DNA of 64,000 bases from Rhodocollybia butyracea (GCA_015501585.1 JADNRY010000299.1:1-64000); one strand, 5' to 3'; shown: positions 1-12,716, counted from the stretch's first letter. A program made the numbers and translations. Notes: generated by a model from the letters alone, not told the origin.

Positions 1-1774
1 AAGTGAAACATGTGATATAATAAACACCGATTTCCGGAACACTGAATTTTTGTATGACCTATCGGTTTGGGCCAATGCAAGGGTAGTTGTAACACGTCCC
101 TCGGATATAATCCTGGACAAAGGAGAGTGCGGGATGGCTGGAACGATGCAGGAGAAATGGTAGGGTAAAATACCGAGTATGTCCGGCAGTCCGATCAATT
201 TAATGATTTGCGATCAAATGATGATCGGAATAGTGATACGGCGTGAAGAGATCGTGCGCCGGGACATAGGCGTGTGTGTCAAAGTCCTAGAAAACCTAAA
301 GAGGGGCAAAGGTAGTCACTAGCGCAGTGAAACAGAAAGTACGTGCACATGAATAAAGAATAGGAAGTGAATGGAGTAAGTGTAGTATGGAATGAGTAGA
401 TAGTAATTAATAGTAAGTAATAGAAGTGAGACGAAATAGACTGTAAGTAAAGAGTGATATATGAGTGGGGGATGAAGTGGTACAGTATAAACTAGCATAT
501 AAGTGAACATCAAAGTAAAGTAAAAGTAAATGTAACAAGCGGAGTCAGAGCGGAGTACTAGCTACCGCTAGGGCAGCTAGCACTACCACATCGTCAGGAG
601 ACTGATACGGACCGTACAATGTCGGGGGAACATCGGAATAGTGGGGTAACATTGGAATAGTGCTGAGTATGTAGGCGTATGAGGGCTTATGTGGTAGAAA
701 AGGCTGGTAGTGAGTCTGATTGGACATGACTGTAGCGGCAAAGTAAAGAAGATGCAGCCTCTGATAAAGTCAGACGCTCATGCCAGTTTTAACTTTTGAG
801 CTTGGCTCATGTGAACCTCGCACGCATTGCCATTGCAGAGTTATTCAAGGCGAGCGTGCACAAATCAACTTGTTTATTGTCCAAGATTGAATAGGCATTT
901 GTTAGCCTCATAGGCAGTGCAATTTAAATGCCATCTATGAGTACAAACCGTCATGACCGTTAACGGCCGTAATGTACAGTAACCGTACCATGAAGGTATA
1001 GTAGGGTTGGGTGGCAGAACAGTAAATACGAGCCTATCACACTTACGGACCTTGCTGTGAACTGATTACTCGAGGGTATTACTAGATATTAGAGATTTGC
1101 AGTACTATATACTGCTAGATCATGGTCAAATGATCCTTGTACCTTAGCCATATATCCCCCTCACTCTGCGCCTCTCAGATGCTTAAAGTATAGCAAGAAT
1201 TAAATGCCGCCAATTGAATGACGCCGTTCCATCAATTTTTGATGCCGCATTCATGGCCGTAACAACCATATGGGCAAAGCCGTATACGGCTGGAAACTGC
1301 TGGAAACCGTATTGTACATTTCCAAAATCAAGCCCTAACGTTTACGGTGTTGTAACCGTGAAAGCCGTCCATATATCCGTAAATATGGTTTTGGTCCAGA
1401 GCCCTAGCATTAATGTCCCTGATAGTCATTATTGGAAATTCCCCCTCAACTTCATTAACCCTTGTTTTGCATATCTACACATGCCGCCAACCCAAAACGC
1501 ATTTCTCCAGGACCATCATCATGTCTCTTTTGATTTCACTCTTTAGTTTGGGGTTTGAAGCAGCCAGACAGGTTCAGTCTATCTTCACTACATTTTATGT
1601 GCCTATGATTTCACTGTGTTTCGATTGCTATTTGCTTGACCTCTTTCTAATATAATTATCATACTATGATAAATAGAATATGTACTACATATTCTATTCA
1701 GTATTGTTTTTGTCTCATGATGATTGTTACCTAATGACTCATAAAGTGCGATATCTCACTTTGTCACGTGGCTG
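1..1774. other. No gene recognised
   Basis: I find no convincing coding region here. Short open frames exist on both strands, but they are low-complexity or match no family I know, and none has supporting splice structure. The first 800 bases are purine-rich on the + strand (runs of AGTAAGTAATAG type). Around 950-1400 short words built on CCGTAA and ACCGT recur without a clear period. Nothing looks like a terminal repeat. Confidence 0.5.
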
Positions 1775-3309
1775 ATGAGCCAGGAAATGCAATCTCGCAG
1801 TTTCAATAAATCACATGCCAATCTTGGACTCTATCCTTGGACTATGACACACTCATATCAACTTCGGTCACGGCAATCTCAGTCTGGATATAATTCCACA
1901 ACCATTCCTGTTCCCGATGCTGATAGACCACGACAAGGACGTCGGAGAGGCCGAAATCTAAGACAAAATAATGCCCAAGAGTCTAATTACCAGCCAAACG
2001 GTGTTTTGGTTGATGATGCACAAGGTCAGAAATAATGATACTTACAACAGTCATTTATCTGAAATAATCCATACATAATCCAGAGCAACAGTCTTCCAAT
2101 GCAGATCCGGATACCAGTGGGCAAAGGTCCTCCATAGATGAGCCTCAAAGTATTGAAAATGAGCATCAAGGTTTGTAAATCTGGAAGGCTTTACCATGAT
2201 GATCTTCCAACTAACTTTCTTGGACAGCTATATTACACCCAGTACCAACCTTCTGATAGTTGTGAGATGGCAGAAATGGACTCCGATGGTGTGTAATAGG
2301 CTCAGATCTTGGGAGGTATGTGCTGACTTGTCACCTTTGTAGCTCTGGCAGTCCAGCTTGAGACACACGTGGAGGATGGATCTATGAACAAAGTTGACAA
2401 TTTTGGATCAGATGAGATATCCAATGGTGTGTAGCTAATATCTATACTCTATTTATTTTTTAGTCTTTGTCATAGCTGATAGTGGAGTAATCACAACTTC
2501 TAATCCTTTGGAATCATCTTCACTCATTCCAGCAGTCTCAAACCCAAACGGTATTATATTAGCTACCATTAATATTATATCCTCTCACAAAAAGCTTTCA
2601 GGGAGCATCGTACTGCCACCATGGCTTGTACTCAGACTACGCACAATTGTTCCTCCCATTTCTACTGTTGCTACAGCTTCAAGTTCTCTGTCCCAGGAGG
2701 TTGTTCCATGTACAGTAGGCCCACATCTTTCCTCTCACTCAACTCCTTAGATTCAAGCCTTAACAATTCTAGATGACCCAGCAGCTGCCCGAGAAACTCC
2801 TAACAGCAGAGGAGTTTTTAAAGGACAACTTTCCGGAAATTTCTCAAGAAATATATTGCCTACAAGACTCTAGGATTAGGGGACTGACAGGATACAGCAA
2901 TTACCGTCTGTTCCATCTTCTGCATCAAATTTGCACTACCTTCAGCTTTGACATGCACACACGTCAAATCAATAAAATTGTTGCTCGACACAATGGTATA
3001 CAAGTTACACTAGCAGATGTATACCAGTGGTTAGGTCTCCAGGAGGGTACTTGGTCTAACAAAAGGCCTAACCTTAGCTAACTTTTTAGAGCGCTTCAGA
3101 CCTTACAACAGGTTGTGAACAATCAATTGGCCAGCCCCCAACTAATTCAAGCTTATCGTCTCTGGTACCCCTATTACCTTTCCTGTGATCAGCTACTGCA
3201 CATGGATGAGAAGGATTGGAAACTATCTGTAGGCTGGAGAGTTACGGAAGTCTTTAGTATCCATTTGCCTTCCTTACAGAGTAATCTTAGTGCTGTGGTA
3301 GATCTATAA
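1775..3309 (+). pseudogene. Unrecognised multi-exon gene remnant
   Basis: I do not recognise this gene. A basic N-terminal stretch (Arg/Gln-rich, around 1844-2000) is followed by short exon-like blocks and a longer block at 2773-3309. Several blocks end in an Asn/Asp-Gly codon pair directly followed by a GT splice-like donor (near 2001, 2289, 2425 and 2552), so a many-exon structure is plausible. The last block reads in one frame from the ATG at 2773 to 3309 except for a TAA at 3079-3081. Coding character resumes in the same frame after it, so I read the TAA as a nonsense change rather than the true end. No domain is visible. It could belong to a mobile element or be a decaying host gene; exon joins are inferred by eye. 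Confidence 0.35.
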
Positions 3310-4158
3310 TATTGTACCTGTACACATGTGCTGTAAAAAACAACGGTGGCCTCAACTCCTAGACCTGTACTTATCAAGATACCAGGTGTTGAGGTTTGAT
3401 TAGGAAAAGTTGAGGTCAAAGGCTATTGAGTCAAACCTGATGGTCACCTCCCTAGCACCCTACACCGAAATTGTATTGATAGAAGATAGTAATAGGAAAT
3501 AAGGAAGGATGGTATGGTTACATAAGACCTCATACAGTAATGTGGCCTAGGGTGTAGTGTTTATAATTAGTAGCGGTATTGGCCAGCCATTACAGTCATA
3601 AGTATGGTGCACCACAGCGTGTACATCTGCAAAACCTGGGTAAAATTTGGTTGGGGCTATATGCACCATTGTGTATCTGTACAGCTACTATTAATATGTA
3701 TGCTCATTGGAATGAGCTATAAAATGATTACAGTCCTAGCTAGTTCAGGCTAGTCTATCTGTATTTGCTATGTGTTTTTCTGAGACTCGCATGATCATGT
3801 TACTTATTACTGCACATACAATCACAATCTTACTCTCTCTCTGCGCAAAAGCAATGACCAAAAAAGGCATACAATGATCATGACTATGATTGGAAAATAC
3901 AAATTTGTCACATCTAGTTTGGTTATAGTGTTAATTTGCCAAATGGGCTTGCACATTGCCAGAGTGATCACGAGCAAAACACAAACTATCCCAGTGATCA
4001 TTACACAATTACAATTTTACTCTATGATCATTGTGCAATTACAAAGTTTTATCATGATCATCGTTCAAAAATTGTGGACCCTGAATGATCATGATGGGTA
4101 TTTCCTTTCCTCAATCCGCACAATTACAATTTATTTTTGTCCAATAAGGACACCCATA
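3310..4158. other. Non-coding stretch with TGATCAT words
   Basis: No gene is seen. Between about 3860 and 4100 the palindromic word ATGATCAT and close variants recur at irregular spacing next to CAATTACAA motifs, giving a loose degenerate repeat. The homology with the inverted copy at 48.4 kb begins at about 4159, so this stretch lies outside the duplicated block. Confidence 0.5.
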
Positions 4159-5976
4159 GGCGTCGAAATACAACCCGGATTCCACGACTAACTCTGCCTC
4201 TGTGGAACTCTTTGGGGAGTTCAAAGTCAAAAAGCACGACGATCCTTTTCCTCCTGCCAAAACTCTTCCTGAGAGTGCTAAGGATACCCGTGGCCAAATT
4301 ACCCTCTATCTCAATGCTATTCAGGCTGCGCAGCAAAGGACCCGTGTATTCCTGTTCTTTATACTCGGAGACCAGTGTCGTCTTTTTTGCCATTCGCGCG
4401 CAGGCACGCAGTACACAGATCCATTTAATCATACTACCATGCCTTACCTTCACGAGTTCCTTTGGCGTCTGACTCACAGCAGCCCCGCTGATCGTGGCCA
4501 TGATGTGACCATGGAACCTGTTCTTCCCTGCGATCCAATTTACGAAGAAGTCTCTCAGGTCTTGATGGCAGGCTTGCGAGGGAATCCGAACTTAAAAGCC
4601 TTGCATAAACGCTTTTACGGGGAGGTGGATGTGGTTTATAGAGTAGTTGTCAACCTGTGTACCCTCTATGTCTACCAACCCTTCACTACCACACACTTGT
4701 ACCCCGTAGGACAAGGCACACGCTGCTTTGTAGCATTTGACCATGAGAACCGGCGCCTTGTGCTTCTGAAAGACTTCTGGAGGAATTGGAAATATGACTC
4801 CGAATACGAAACCTACAAGGCTCTGGAGTGCAAAGGGGTTGCTCATGTCCCTCATGCCCTGGCAGGAGAAGACATAGCTGGCCGTTTTCAGCAGACCGAA
4901 GTTCTCGGAATCAAACTTGTCCACTTCCGTCTAGTGCTTGATGTTGTCGGGGAGCCACTCACCAAGTGTATATCAACGCATCAGTTTGCGCAGATTATTT
5001 CTGATGCACTCCAAGGTACAGTGAACCACCCCCTATCTTAGAACATATGTGTTAAATAATGACTATAGCTCATTACGGAGCATACCGCAAAGCGGGTGTG
5101 CTCCACAGAGATATTTCCTCCGGGAACATCATCTTCTTCAAAAGTCGCGGGTACCTTATTGACTGGGAACGTTCAATAAAAGTCACTGGGATACCCCCGG
5201 TGGCGAGAACAACGGAAAGAACTGTGAGTTACCCTTCTTCTCCCTCTGTTTGAAGATCCTCAATATCCTGTCAGGGCACATGGCAATTCATGTCCATTAA
5301 ACTTTTAGAGGACCCAGATTCCCCCCACCAAGTTCGTGATGACCTCGAGTCGTTCTTTTATGTCATGTTGTTCATGGCCAACCGCTATGCATCCGCTCCC
5401 TTGACTTCGATTCACATGCGGGCCTACTGAAACAATAAGTTCTTGTGGACTGGGGCTCTCAATGCCTTCAGAGAAGGAGCTACCGGCAAGAGAGACACCA
5501 TCGGCCCTGGACGCATTCTTTGGGGCTGGAACACACTGTATTTCCAGAAACTCATAAATGAAATAGTCATTGCTGTTTGCGTCCTATATTGCCCCCCGGA
5601 AGACTTAAACGTCATGTTCAGTCCCGAGCTCCTCACTGCCGAGCGAAATTTGGAAAGCCATGAATATATGATTACTTGCTTTAGCAACGCTTTGAGGGAT
5701 GAGTCATGGAGGGCAACTTCTCCTGACTGGGCTGAGCAGGAGATGGCTACCCAGTTTCAGAGTACCGAGGTTATATGCAAGAAGTTGAAGATCGGTGCAG
5801 AATATGAGCAGTTTGTTACCACCAGAACAGAGTACTATGACATTGACTCCAAGGAAGACTTCAAGGAAGCTAGTGGTCGCGCTGCACGCAAGGGGAGTAC
5901 CAGATGCTTGCTCCTGCCTTTGGTGAAGCCCAGATCCCTGGGGATAATAACGATTTGGGTGGATGAAGAAGGATAG
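4159..5976 (+). pseudogene. FunK1-type protein kinase, 5'-truncated and broken
   Basis: This is a fungal-type (FunK1) protein kinase. The catalytic loop reads HRDISSGNI and is followed by IDWE in place of the usual DFG, both typical of the family. Apparent exons are 4159-5015, 5069-5223 and 5275 onward, with introns of 53 and 51 nt. Homology with the inverted copy starts abruptly at 4159, so the N-terminal exons present in that copy (near 48.5-48.8 kb) are missing. Two lesions are visible by comparison: an in-frame TGA at 5428-5430 where the other copy has CGA, and one G missing from the G-run near 5892-5895, which shifts the C-terminal frame. The kinase core is otherwise well preserved. It lies just upstream of a Ulp1-like protease gene on the same strand. 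Confidence 0.85.
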
Positions 5977-6283
5977 TGGGGAATGATCAGTGGTGTCGAT
6001 GCTTACTGTGACTTCAGCCTCCCGCTTTATCGTTCTGGAGATTATCTACATCTCCTACCACTTGCGCTTCTCTTTTGCCTTCGTTTTTGAAACTCCTTCA
6101 TTTTAATTGTTTGCATTTTCTGTTCAATAAATCGGAGAGACAACAGTTATATCATCTAGTTCTACTTTTTCTCTGATATTTCGGATTCGTGTCCTAGTAC
6201 TATATATTCTGCAGCTTAAACAAAGGACTTAGATGATACTATCCAGACCATTGTGAGATATCCGTGTTGGAAGATGACCTCTC

Positions 6284-6324
6284 GATTTATGATTTACGAT
6301 TTACGATTTACGATTTACGATTCA
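6284..6324 (+). repeat. 7-bp tandem repeat (GATTTAC)n
   Basis: About seven units of GATTTAC or GATTTAT lie between the kinase and the protease gene. The inverted copy at 46221-46254 has about five units, and most of its unit junctions read ATG where this copy reads ACG. Confidence 0.9.
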
Positions 6325-6368
6325 CGTTCATTTTCCGGCAAAATTCCGGCAATAATTAACGCCGCTAG

Positions 6369-7934
6369 ATGAGTCATTTTAAGCAATGTCTGTATCTACC
6401 ACAAGGTGAGTTCTCAGAGTTTCCTCCTCAGCGCTCAAACCTGAAAGCAAATAGAACAATGTATCAAAATTTGCCTTCATTTTCCCGACTCGCAAAATCT
6501 CACAAAAATTGTCTGCCTGCCAACTTCGAACCGTTTGGACCCAGTCAAAGTTGTACACTACCAGTCCTTCGAGATATAGTCAATATCATAAAAGACTGCA
6601 AGACTTTTTTTCCATCTCTCTCCCTTCAGCAACTCTTCAATCTGACAACTATCGACCAACTCGATGCTCTTGTCGACTCGACTTTTACAATACCGTCCGC
6701 ATCCAATAGTCGATTCTACCCAGACTCAACGTTTCAAATGACCCAACTACACGAAACCGTCAGGATTCTTGCCACGGCGACCCGCGTTGAGGCCTCCCTT
6801 AATCGTCGCCTAAAGTACCACCACACCATCCCTTCTGATAACACTGCTCTACGCGCCCTTTGTAATTTGAAGACTCTGCGTGGGTGTATTAGTAGGAAAA
6901 GGATAGCCATAGAAAATGCTTTGTGGAAAGGCCTCGATGAATATCCGGAGGAGGCAGAGGCCAGGCTAAGAGTTTTGCTGGACTCGGTATGCGACATGCT
7001 GTTTCTCTCATCCCTTGTCTCAATCGTCCTAGTCATCCTACAGCCCTGAAATAATCACCTCCAAGTTTAGCCACGTTCAGCTCTCCAACTTTCGGACGCT
7101 TGGCGTTAACCGTTGGATCAATGACGAAGTTGTCAACTATTTTGTCGGCAAGTGGTGCACTGAATCTGGCACTACTCTTGGGCTCTCCTCATTTTTTGCT
7201 TCTAAGTGCCTTTTTATGTCAAATGACTTTGTTCCCCCGGAGGATGGAATCCTGACACAAACAGACAAGGAAATGATCTCTAAGTGGTGTCGTAAAGCCA
7301 TAGTAAGTGCTTTTTGTCCCAGGTGTTTGTATGAACTCTCAGTGTTTTCTGTAGCTATCGCAGGAGCTCAGGGACTGGGATAGTGTCTTCATTCCTATCA
7401 ACGATAAGCACCATTGGTACTCTGCGCGTATCAATTTCCTTGACCAGCGAATCGATATCTATGACAGTTGGAAGCCTACATGTGTTAACAATCGAAAAAA
7501 ACCACCGCTCCTTAGGAAGAACGCTAAGTTGATGATGGTACGTTTTCATTCCATTCATACTACTACTCTCAAACGTTCAAGTGAACCATTAGCTTTTATT
7601 ATGGGTTACAGAAGTCTTAGGTAGTATTCGAGGCCAAGACATCAACCTCAAAAATAATGTGGACTGTGGGTGGATATTTGATCCCCACTTCGAGGTTTGT
7701 CTTAGACTTGCATCATAATTTCTGCCCGCATTCATCAATTCTCAGGTTCATTTCCAGCCTAACGGGTACAATTGTGGGGTTCACTTATTGTGGCATCTTT
7801 GACACATTTTGGAATTTTGCCAGGTCAATCTTGGGGACGATTGTCAGCCAAATCATCTCAAATTCACAGATAATATGGTAGGCAAACGTTTGAGGCTGGC
7901 ACATGAGATGCTCTCAGATGCTGGTCTATCCTAG
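6369..7934 (+). pseudogene. Ulp1-like cysteine protease (C48 family)
   Basis: The C-terminal half matches the Ulp1/SUMO-protease fold. A WINDEVVNYF segment is followed by INDKHHWYSA (catalytic His), IDIYDSW (catalytic Asp) and QPNGYNCGVHLLW (oxyanion Gln and nucleophile Cys). Apparent introns are 6987-7032 and 7303-7354, with two more between 7537 and 7747. The N-terminal half is helical and unrecognised. After the Cys motif the frame meets a TGA at 7800-7802, then recognisable coding (HILEFCQVNLGDD) resumes, so this copy looks truncated by nonsense. Such proteases deconjugate SUMO or ubiquitin-like proteins, and many fungal copies sit in or near mobile elements. It follows the FunK1 gene by about 0.4 kb; the pair is repeated inverted at 44.9-48.8 kb. 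Confidence 0.8.
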
Positions 7935-8130
7935 CAAGTACATATCTGTATATATGGCTGTACGGTGTTGCGTAAAAATAATCAAAGTGTATGTCTTGTG
8001 CAATAAATAGTAGCTGGCTTTTCACTTCGGTTTATCTTGAGAGTGTTGCACTTCTCACAACGTTTAGCTCACATTTTGATAATATGATGTTTGTCATGAT
8101 ACATAATCAAAGGTATACTTATGAAGATCC

Positions 8131-8320
8131 CACTTCCCTGGGGCTTCTTGGGGCTTCTCTACGACTTCCCTGGGCCTTCTTGGGGCTTCTCTACGACTTC
8201 CCTGGGACTTCTTGGGGCTTCTCTACGACTTCCCTGGGACTTCTTGGGGCTTCTCTACGACTTCCCTGGGACTTCTCGGGCTTCTCTACGGCTTCTCTAC
8301 AACTTTCCTAGGGCTTCCCT
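8131..8320 (+). repeat. 32-bp minisatellite
   Basis: A unit of about 32 bp built on CTTCTCTACGACTTCCCTGG is repeated roughly five times with few changes, then fades into degenerate units. The inverted copy of this block (44738-44833) has only about two to three units. Array length therefore changed after duplication. Confidence 0.9.
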
Positions 8321-8561
8321 GGGAGACATAGATGACCTAATGTACATAGGATATCTGGAGAGACTAAAGAACCACAGCAACATGAGGCCCACTTAAAGCA
8401 AACCCTACACTTCCTACAGGCACTTCAAAGATATAATAAAGAGACATAGGAATTGACCTCAAAACCTAGGGTGCCAAAGTAACTTGGGCACCTTGGATAG
8501 CCTCTGCACCATGAGGTGAACCTTGGAAAGCCTAGGTCAGAAGTGTTTTTCCTGATGTCTT

Positions 8562-9021
8562 TCAGCCCACAGGCTTCCAGAATCATTATTGCATAAGCTG
8601 ATGGGAAGTCCGTCTCGGACTGGGAGATTTCCGCAAGGATATGAGTTAAAACGTGTAGAATAGGCCACATGAATGACATGACGCCGTCTCTCAGAGTGTC
8701 GGATACGAGAGCATTGGACTCGTAGACTCAAATAACTGCGAGCCCAGCTCTTAACCAGTTCCATATATCATTCCACTCGGGCTCAAATGTGGTTCGGAAA
8801 CCTGGAGAATCAATATGCTTAACAAGAGGTTTGATGTTGCGAAGAAATGCTTGATAATGGGATGGGATGGCCAGAGCATCTACCACCGGAGGGCTAGAAT
8901 GAATAATAGCCTTGAGACGAGCTGGGATGATGAACATTGATCTGAAAGTCAGCGAAGTCGGTGAAGTCGATGAAGAGGCCAGATTGGTTTCCAAGGCTTT
9001 ATACGAGTCATGTACGAACAA
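8562..9021 (-). pseudogene. MYND-family protein, 5' fragment
   Basis: This reverse-strand fragment is a close relative of the start of the MYND-finger gene at 15.06 kb: MFIIPARLKAIIHS and LRNIKPLVKHI are shared. It breaks off at 8562, where the FunK1-Ulp1 block begins, so the MYND finger and most of the protein are missing. An in-frame TGA at 8728-8730 replaces the CGA (Arg) found at that codon in the paralogue. The upstream flank to about 9200 also matches the flank of the paralogue (14.7-15.0 kb), so promoter and gene start were copied together. It is non-functional as it stands. Confidence 0.8.
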
Positions 9022-9030
9022 AGAAATTTT

Positions 9031-10280
9031 TGGACCAGCATGCGCTTGAAAGGGGTAATTAATTCCTCTTGGAAAGATATCGCATCAGCAATAGCAATAA
9101 AGAACCCTTGCACTTCTGCCTTGTCGTAATATGTATAGTGGCCGTGTCAACCGATGGCATGGCGTACGCGCTATATGAGGACAAAGGGACGTTTGTGATA
9201 CAAAGCAAGAGGTGTGATCTCCATCACTGTCGCTTATTCAGAGTACAAAGAGTCTTTAGCTTGACAGAGCTTTACAGCCCCACAGAGCATATTCAATGTC
9301 GTTGCAAGAGGTCATATCACCGATTAAACAACAGTTCCATCAAAGACCAAGGATTCCTTGATGATTTTTGCCTTCCCTTGAAAGCAACCTTGCGGAGATA
9401 GACGCGAAGGAATTGGCGGCCTCTTGCACGAAAGGGGTGTTCTTGCTTTCGGTTACTAAAATACAACCAAGGGTTATAAAAGATTTTTATGATTTTTATG
9501 ATATTATCTTATCTCACGATGATCCCGTTTATAGCGCCCGGTAAGCGCCCGGTTCTGCCAATTCACGCGCCACGTTCAGTTTAGTTGCAGTTGCAGGCGT
9601 TGGGGGAGACGAAAGAGATGGAAATGAAGGCACTGAAGCTGCGGCTGGCAGACTTGCAGAAGAACCATGAAATGAAAACAAGCGGGTGATAGTGCTAGTG
9701 AAAAGTATGCTCCTTCGAAGCTCCTTTCCCTTTCTTTAACTCATGGAGCTGATTTAGTCATCAACGCTTTTTTTGAGGCCCTTACTCCTGTCGCTGAAGA
9801 TAATCTGTCCTGCATATCGTTCTGCATCAATTGTATATACCTTTTGTCATATTTATGGATGCACGTTTACCAGTGGGAAAAGTATCACTGTTTTTGTTGC
9901 ATGTTCTCAAGCTTCAATAAGTCTTCTAAAGGAATGTAGGCACAACTCCCTGCAGCTTCCGAGTTGGCGTTGGCGTTTACAATAAGATCACCCAAAGTTA
10001 TGGGAGAGTGGAAGAAAACCTCTATCCCAGTCCTCCTTGGTTTCCTGAACATGGAAAACAGCAATACTTATAGCAATATATACAAAAAGCAACACAAAAC
10101 TACGATAACACGAAAACAACAAAAAAGCAATTTTTACAGGGCAAGTAACTATACTTTTACATGTACATGTAACATCTTCTACCCCATCGATGACGACTTA
10201 CATGGTACTACCAGTAGAACTGGGCTCGCTAGACGGAAGAAATAGAGGATTTTGGACGTCCGGAACGAATGACAATGAAT
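9031..10280. other. Intergenic; part is copied MYND upstream flank
   Basis: About 9040-9210 matches, inverted, the region upstream of the MYND gene at 14.7-14.85 kb. I see no gene in the remainder. 10060-10140 is A-rich, and a palindromic TTACATGTACATGTAA lies near 10157-10172. Confidence 0.5.
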
Positions 10281-12510
10281 CTACGGGGACATTTCCTTCG
10301 GGAACGACTTCACCCAAAGCCGCCTGTCCCCCGCCTCGACATCGGGAGTCACGGTAACTGTTACATCCATCTGGAACGCACCCTCCAGTTCACCCTCCAT
10401 TTCATCCTCCATTTCATCCTCCTGCTCAGGTAACCCAGGAATAACCTTGAATTCAGCCAATAGCTTCTTAATAGCTACTTGAAGGGCAGGACTTTCCGGG
10501 TCCCTCAAGGTTTGCAGAGGAAAGAAGTCGACACTGGACTTGAGGTACTCGCTGTACGGAACCGTGCGATCAAAATCGAAGATCGGTTCGATGGTGGATA
10601 TCGCTGGCTCGATCCCAGCATTCCTCAACAGATCAGGAACCACCCAACTACCAGAAGACTGCCTTAGGAGTTCGTGAACCTGAGGGAATTGCAGGTCAAA
10701 ATCTTCGAGGACGGTACAGAGGGCCAGCTGTGCACGACAAGCCGCACTGGTAATCGCAGGCGTGGCCTCCGATAGTGTTGAGTATGCTTCGACGAACAAG
10801 GGAGACTTGACGATTTCTCGATCCTCACAAATGCGAAGCAAGTTGGTTAGGCGGAAAAGAGGTTCCGACACCCGCTGTTCGAAGCGCCTGACGAATCCGG
10901 GGAGGTCCAGCTGGCGAAGCATGGTCGCATACTCCAAGGCCAAGTTACGCTCCTTCGCCAAAGCCTCTCGGTCGTCTTGAAGATCTCGCACCAGAGATTC
11001 GGCTGAGGGACCCACGGAGAACAACACCATATTCCCAAGCATCCTTACCTCCCTCTTCTTCTCCACCAGGGTTGCCTCGAGCTCACTTATTTCCCGCGCT
11101 ACACGACGATTGGTCTCGGCGATACGGTCGTTACGACGCAATAGGCGCTCATGTTGGGTGGATAGAACGTTGAAAGAGCGAGCGGCTTCATTCAACTTGT
11201 CCCGCATGCGGTCAACGGTGCCTTGTAAGCGGCGGATGCTCTAGAAGAGATTTCTTAGTCAATAGAAAAGTGATTATCGTCGAAACTACTCACCTCCTGC
11301 AGCCTCGATACATCAACCTCGCTCTCAGACCGCATAGGCCGCGCAGCCAATTGACTTTCCAACTCAACTGTACGTTGGCGAGACTTTCGAAATTCCTCTG
11401 TCACCAGAACAGACGAGGCCTCCGCAGTCTTCACGCGAGCAAATAACTCTTCTGCTCTATTATGCTCCACATGGGCGTCGGCCTGTAGACCCTGAATGCG
11501 AGCCGCAGCAGAACGTAATTCGTCCTGAAGCCGATCCCTTTCTTGACGATATCGCGCAGACCTCTCTTTCTCGTCCTGCAATTGACGAACGGTGGATCGA
11601 TAGGTCTGAATGAACTTGGAAGGTAAGTCTCGTTCATCCACGCCGGAACCTTCGACAGTCGGTACGGGTGCTGGCCTGCTGGCAGGCGGATTCGAATTCG
11701 AAGGCACGGGGTGGGTAGGAATGAAGGGTGGAACGGTAGGAACGGACTCCAACGGGGACGGGTTGGATTTGTGCAACCGTGGACGAACGACACAATCTGC
11801 CTGTTCAGGCGCAGAAGGAGCGGCGCGCTTTTGGGAGATCTCAGGAGAAGAATGAGGAGGGATATGCGGAGGACATTCGGGCCGCCTCGTGGAAGACTCA
11901 GCAACGGGATGAATCGACGGGTCGACTGGCAACGAAGTAGTAGGATTGATGGGTAGGGGAAGGGGGGAATAGTGAGTCGAATGCTAGGCTGTGATTTTTT
12001 CAACACTTCCCGCTTCCCATTGTCCATTTTCGACATTGTTTCCTTCTTCCTGTGCGAACGCTTCGCAGTAGAAGTGGACTCCTCCTTCTGGAGGTGGAGG
12101 AAGGTGTTTAAACCTTTCCGCTCCTCAGCAATGGCCTGTAAAGCGCTGACACTGTTGTTACCACGTTCAAGCACCTTCAACGCGTCACGAAAAAGAGCCT
12201 CAGGAAATTTCAAATCCACTAGCGAATTCAAATGAGCAACGGCGGCGGCGACAGTGATTCGTTCCAGCTGTGCATAGGCGCAGAATCGGAGGAGGGTGGT
12301 AAAATCACAGGTCCTCTTTCGACCATGACAAAGCTCGCAGACCAAGGAATTCTCTGGCCGAAGACAAGACGGAGGAGGCTTTTGGAGTCGGCAGATGGAG
12401 CACTTGATCTCGTTCTGGATGTCTGCGTACGCCCTGGAATGCTCTATAATTTTTGCCACGTCAACGCCCTGGGTTCTGAAACACAAGTTGCGATGTTCAA
12501 TTTCCGACAT
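10281..12510 (-). pseudogene. Cys-cluster coiled-coil protein, copy A (one frameshift)
   Basis: I do not recognise this family. It starts at the ATG at 12510, has exon 1 to 11294, a 53-nt intron (11293-11241) and exon 2 to the stop at 10281. The N-terminus has a likely metal-binding cluster: CSIC, a further Cys, then CELCHGRKRTC and FCAYAQLE. A basic then Pro/Ser-rich linker follows, with coiled coil around the intron (DEKERSARYRQERDRLQ). A conserved C-terminal domain contains LDLPGFVRRFEQR and ALCTVLEDFDLQFP. Exon 1 is 1217 nt; the frame changes at a 6-G run (11962-11967), and one added base would make 406 codons and restore phase. I infer a 1-bp deletion or assembly error there. The inverted paralogue is at 19.0-21.6 kb. 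Nuclear or nucleic-acid-binding function is only a guess. Confidence 0.75.
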
Positions 12511-12716
12511 TTTCGAGGCAGAAAAGATGATGGTGGTTGCAGTTGAAGAAAACTAGGATTACTCACCAACAAACTCAACCCTGCGTGACTACGACGATCG
12601 GGAAACTTCTTCGACAGAATAGGAAATGTAATTACTCAACCGATCGCCAGCGTTCCCAACAGCACCCGGACAACTACAGCACGCTGATTAGTTCCTCGAG
12701 AGCTCGGAACCCTGAA

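Larger units (their letters stand above)
4159..8561 (+). repeat. FunK1-Ulp1 duplicated block, left copy
   Basis: This 4.4-kb block is homologous in inverted orientation to about 44501-48369. It contains the kinase, the 7-bp array, the protease and the 32-bp minisatellite. The right edge is sharp. At 8558-8561 the block ends at an ACATCAGG sequence and abuts a MYND-family gene fragment on the other strand. I found no convincing terminal repeats at its edges, so I call it a segmental duplication rather than a defined transposon. Confidence 0.85.

Noticed and set aside
7991..8396. Repeat protein-like frames (LGLLGASLRLPWDF)
   Set aside because: These are translations of the 32-bp minisatellite in two frames, after the protease gene, with no start context or splice support.
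4159..8561. FunK1-Ulp1 block as a bounded transposon
   Set aside because: The edges show no terminal repeats or target duplication; the left edge cuts inside the kinase gene, so a segmental copy is the safer reading.
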